Positions 60,733 to 64,000 of a DNA stretch of 64,000 nucleotides are shown one piece after another. Where the stretch lies: assembly GCA_009733775.1 (NCBI GenBank), contig WOGZ01000056.1:1-64000 (forward strand). The letters are read 5' to 3'. The stretch comes from Alectoria sarmentosa (lineage: Eukaryota > Ascomycota > Lecanoromycetes > Lecanorales > Parmeliaceae). Position 1 is the first letter of the stretch. Each line of letters starts with the position of its first letter. The position numbers were made by a program, and so were the translations under genes. The notes beneath the pieces are model-generated. The model searched no databases, was not told where the DNA came from, and saw only the letters and a program-made list of their open reading frames with translations.

Positions 60733-61815
60733 TGCTTGTACGTAGCAACTCGAAGACCTCCTAAGATCCGGGGGAGACTTGGTATTGGTCTGCCAGCCAA
60801 CTGGAGGCGCACTTTGACAGATGATTTGCAAGTGTCGTTTGGACTCAGCGGGTCCTCTTCAAGCGTCAGGCAATGATGGGAGGAAAGAGAAAGGGTTTCG
60901 AATCCTCAAAAAGCTCTTCCGGGAGAGGGTCGGAGTCGTCGTCGTCGTTGTGGCAAACTTCATCTGCTGTGATGTTGATCCAAAAGTAGTCTTTGAGCTA
61001 CTGGCTGTTTTTACAGGCTGCTCTCCACAGGCAAAATGTTATAACATGTTATGATGACAGTGGATCACGAGGAATCAATTTACTGTCACTGTATTATTTT
61101 TATTGTTGCTCCCTCCTGAGTCTGTCATTGTTACTTCCGGGGTCCGGGGTCCGGGCATCTCCGCCTAGTGCCACCTAGCGTAGCCCTATGGTGGGGAAGT
61201 TGATTTCCAGAAGCACCCCCTCTCGAATATCAAAAAAAAAATCAAAAAAAAGCAAAAAATTACTTCACAATAACGACTTATTAGGTTCTAGAAACTCTAT
61301 AGATCCTGTGCACTACGACCAATGTTTTACCTCTATATATCTAGAAAACTAAGATTTCTATATCGTTGATGGAAATGAATATAGCGAAAACACATTCGCT
61401 TACTAGCCCTCCGTCGAAAAGATCGGTAGGTGTCCCAGACATTCAATGGCGGCTGAGACGAGCTAGAAGAAATTCGAGATTTCTGTTAGACTTTTATCCT
61501 ACAGTACAGCGGGCGCTAAAGCATTCTACAAATTAGGCTCTTAATACTCAGTATATCTGCTAGAGACTATCAGATTCTTAAAGTAATATTAATTATCGTT
61601 GTGGAATGATCAAAGAGCAAGATATTTGCATTTTCGGGGAGGGGGGCCGGTGCTTCTGGATATTTTTCCCCTACACTTTTTGATAAAAAATAGGGGTAGT
61701 CAGTGGAATTGAATTTGGAGATTTGTCTCTTGATCTGTCTGCATATATACACTGCTGTTCATCTCTGTCACAAGAGCTGAGCTCCAAACGCGTTCCTATT
61801 TATCCGGCGAGGAAG
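60733..61815. other. Intergenic, partly AT-rich
   Basis: No gene seen. 61.2-61.7 kb is more AT-rich, with runs of A and repeated CTAG/CTATA words; it could be an old transposon remnant but shows no termini I can identify. Confidence 0.5.
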
Positions 61816-62679
61816 TCATGACAAGGCTCTTGGCTCTCTGACCCTCGGATCCCTACTTGCATCGTAATTCACGTCTCGCTCAACTTGGTAAGAAGGCGGG
61901 AAGGCTCTCGCAATGGGCGTTGAAACGCCGATCGGCCCGGAAAAATGACCTGTGTTTCGATTGTCCGGAGCCTGTTGTATTGCATTCAATGTGGGCTGAA
62001 AGTGTGCGTCATAGCTGTCCAGTTCCTCGATGGCTAGATTAGTGATTCTCACGTCAGTCTATCCTCTTCAAGCAAGAACTTTGATGTCTAAAACATGTCT
62101 TTGGAGAGAAAGAGATCTCTTGGCTCTCGAAGCAGGCCTTACGACTCAAGTTGTGGTATTAGATTCGAAGGAACAACTTCGAATACACACCTCTCTTAGC
62201 GATACCTACGTGCTCATTGGATGGAGGCAAGCCAAAAACTGGCTGTGACCTTCGACTTGTCCTGACCACTGGCTTTGCCTTATGGCTCTTCCAGCCAACT
62301 CGCATTGCAGCCCGAAGGTCTTCGACGCGAGGCTCTTGACGCTTGTTCTGAGGAAAAGCAACCGGTCCAGCCTCCCCATTTGCGTACTCTTGCGCACACA
62401 GCGCCGTCTGGCGTATCTTGTCTCTGATCGTTCGTGATCAGCAAGAAGATTCCCATACTGATAGCAGTATAAACGCTCTTACTTCATACTCTGTTCGTGC
62501 TGCTCGACATGATAAACGGCATAGGCAAGCTTTTGCTCGCGAGAGAGGCCGTTGAGGGGCGGTACCCTGATAGCTTGAATTTCATATCCTTCCTTGAAGG
62601 GAGAACCATACCTTGGGAAGGGTTGAAGAACAAGAGACTGCATCTCAGCGTGCGCTGAGTTGGAACTCGAGTCACCCAT
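61816..62679 (-). CDS. Protein of unknown function, three exons
   Basis: Exons 62679-62483, 62423-62206, 62033-61816 join in phase to 210 residues: the splices read EQHEQSMKDKIRQTALCAQE and SNEHVAIEELDSYDAHF. The protein is hydrophilic with basic, low-complexity stretches (WKSHKAKPVVRTSRRSQPV) and no signal peptide, TM segment or domain I know. A run MGDSSSNSAHAEMQSLVLQP opens it. The second intron (172 bp) is long for this window and ends ATAGACTGACGTGAGAATCA then CTAG, loosely like the introner set. Support is three exons whose summed length divides by three and standard donors; expression is unknown. Confidence 0.55.
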
Positions 62680-64000
62680 GGAAAGCTAGGAGAAGCCTGA
62701 GGATATGTTGACGATCCAGAGTACGATGGCTCGGATGATCCTTTGTGGTGCAACAGATGTCAAAACCCGAGGCTAATCACTTGTCAAATTGATGTTTTCC
62801 GAGCTTTACAAGTTCTCCTTAAGCTAAAGGGAGATTCAAAATTTGCCGTGGTAGATTGAATGAAAGACAAGCGCTTGCTATGGGACATGCCCGATGAGAA
62901 AGCGGTATCAATGGAAAGGTATGACAGTAATTGAATTGCAGGAGGTGGACGCTACCAGCAGTAGAGTAGCTGCATCAGAGAATCTGATTGACGATCTTGG
63001 ACTGACCAACTAATAGATAGTAGGGGACGAGGGGCAATACGTTATTCGGCACTGAATCGCCGCAAGTAACAAAGTTCAACGATAAGCTAGCGAGACGCCT
63101 AGACTAAGCGCGCGTCTCTACAGACTTCTTGAGAAGTCGACAAGTCGCAATTCAAGAATCCAAGATTTCCGAGCTCTAAAGTACTCTCTCTGTAAAGAGT
63201 CATCAACCAGAGTATGTGCCTGCAAATATTGGCCACCACACCAGCCTTGGACGTCATTTTCTCCTCATGAAGATGCGGCTACACGCTAATTCCTGTAGTC
63301 ATAGCGAAAGACCAACAATCTCATTTGTAGTGTCTCATGACGCTCAGCCCTATCCTCAGAGTTAAACTTGCCCGTCATCCTCTCCTATTGTGCGGAGCGG
63401 AGCGGAGCTGATCACTTGTCATGAATGAGACCGAGGAGTGCCATCGGAGCTACCCAGTTTCAAATAGAGAAACCCTTTAGTATCACTCATTTCCACTCTA
63501 CATTTATATACAAAGACATTTCATTGAAGCAAAACTGTCGCCAGTTCAATTCAATTTATTCCTTCAAAATTGAGATGCCTTTATCCTCGTACATTACTTG
63601 CTGGCAAGCCTCATTCCTACTCTCGCTGCTCCCTGGCTGACACACAAACATGTTAAGAGGAGGGGATCGTTACTCTGCGCAACTTGAACATTTCATCCAA
63701 TATTTAGGCTGCGAATATAGGAATAGGATATCATTGTTCGCAGATAAACTCCGGTAGCGGGAGCGTACTTGTATGCACTACCTGGGTATGGCGAAATATT
63801 GCTTATTAAAAATTAAGCCTGGCTTGGATAAAGAGATACGCTTATGGTACATCTTTCCGGAGTGTTTCTTTCCTGATGAACACCGAAAATTGAGCCACAA
63901 TACATATTTCGGGTTCGTGAGGGTGGGTGGTCTCTTGTCGCATTATTCTTCTAGACATGCCCCATGAACTAAAACCAATCTCAAACAACGTTATGCCAAC
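62680..64000. other. No gene recognised
   Basis: Short frames only, e.g. a small ORF from about 63571 with a hydrophobic start (MPLSSYITCWQASFLLSLLP) that could be the first exon of a secreted protein. It cannot be extended in phase. A GGAGC repeat lies at 63393-63410. Confidence 0.4.

Noticed and set aside
1..64000. tRNA or rRNA genes
   Set aside because: Scanning by eye for T-loop GGTTCRANNCC with matching stems found none I could support; a covariance-model search would be needed to exclude them.

Overview
The window comes from a filamentous ascomycete (Pezizomycotina). Genes carry short introns (about 47-80 bp) with GTANGT donors, CTGAC-like branch sites and YAG acceptors. The families are typical of moulds: MARVEL, CAP/PR-1, LaeA-like methyltransferase, O-acetylhomoserine sulfhydrylase, and a secreted Apple-like/Ser-Thr-rich protein. 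About 18.9 kb of extremely AT-rich DNA abuts ordinary genic DNA, as in genomes split into RIP-mutated isochores and gene islands. The species cannot be named from the sequence.

Positions 1-18900 are a gene-free AT isochore. It is a nest of decayed LTR retrotransposons arranged like Russian dolls: A (4177-16939), B (5054-16234), C (repeats near 5400-6060 and 13565-14345) and an innermost Ty3/gypsy element L (6526-13291, minus strand). The pol frame of L can still be read for about 2.9 kb. Most of its lesions are transition-type changes and stops, including YLDD to YLND at the RT active site. CpG is kept while CpA/TpG is rare, the pattern left by RIP.

Positions 18900-64000 are genic. Left to right: polytopic membrane protein (19554-21523 +); weak small gene (22707-23083 -); O-acetylhomoserine sulfhydrylase (24243-25733 -); MARVEL protein (27549-28178 +); a 1683-residue WD40 protein with three WDxR motifs, a SUMO-interacting-like motif and an AT-hook, a candidate DIM-9/Raf1-type heterochromatin DCAF (28609-33793 -); MFS transporter (34671-36096 -); gene-poor 36.1-40.5 kb; secreted CAP protein (40480-41475 +); alpha/beta hydrolase (41771-42586 -); SSP411/DUF255 protein (43163-45655 +); aldo/keto reductase (45882-46972 -); SelO AMPylase (47200-49424 +); 805-residue secreted protein (49825-52591 -); minisatellites; LaeA-like methyltransferase pseudogene (55313-56196 -); BTB protein (57176-57964 +); small Cys-rich ORF (58364-58564 -); SAICAR synthetase pseudogene with at least four frameshifts (59690-60732 -); unknown 210-residue protein (61816-62679 -).

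The genes look like mostly unlinked housekeeping and secreted functions, not a pathway cluster. The most unusual signal in the genic part is a family of 138-156 bp introns in four genes (20116, 44163, 46480, 47418, 48095). They share sequence well beyond splice signals and look like introner-like elements. Exon limits were worked out by hand from splice motifs and reading phase; the summed exon lengths of every spliced gene listed divide by three.
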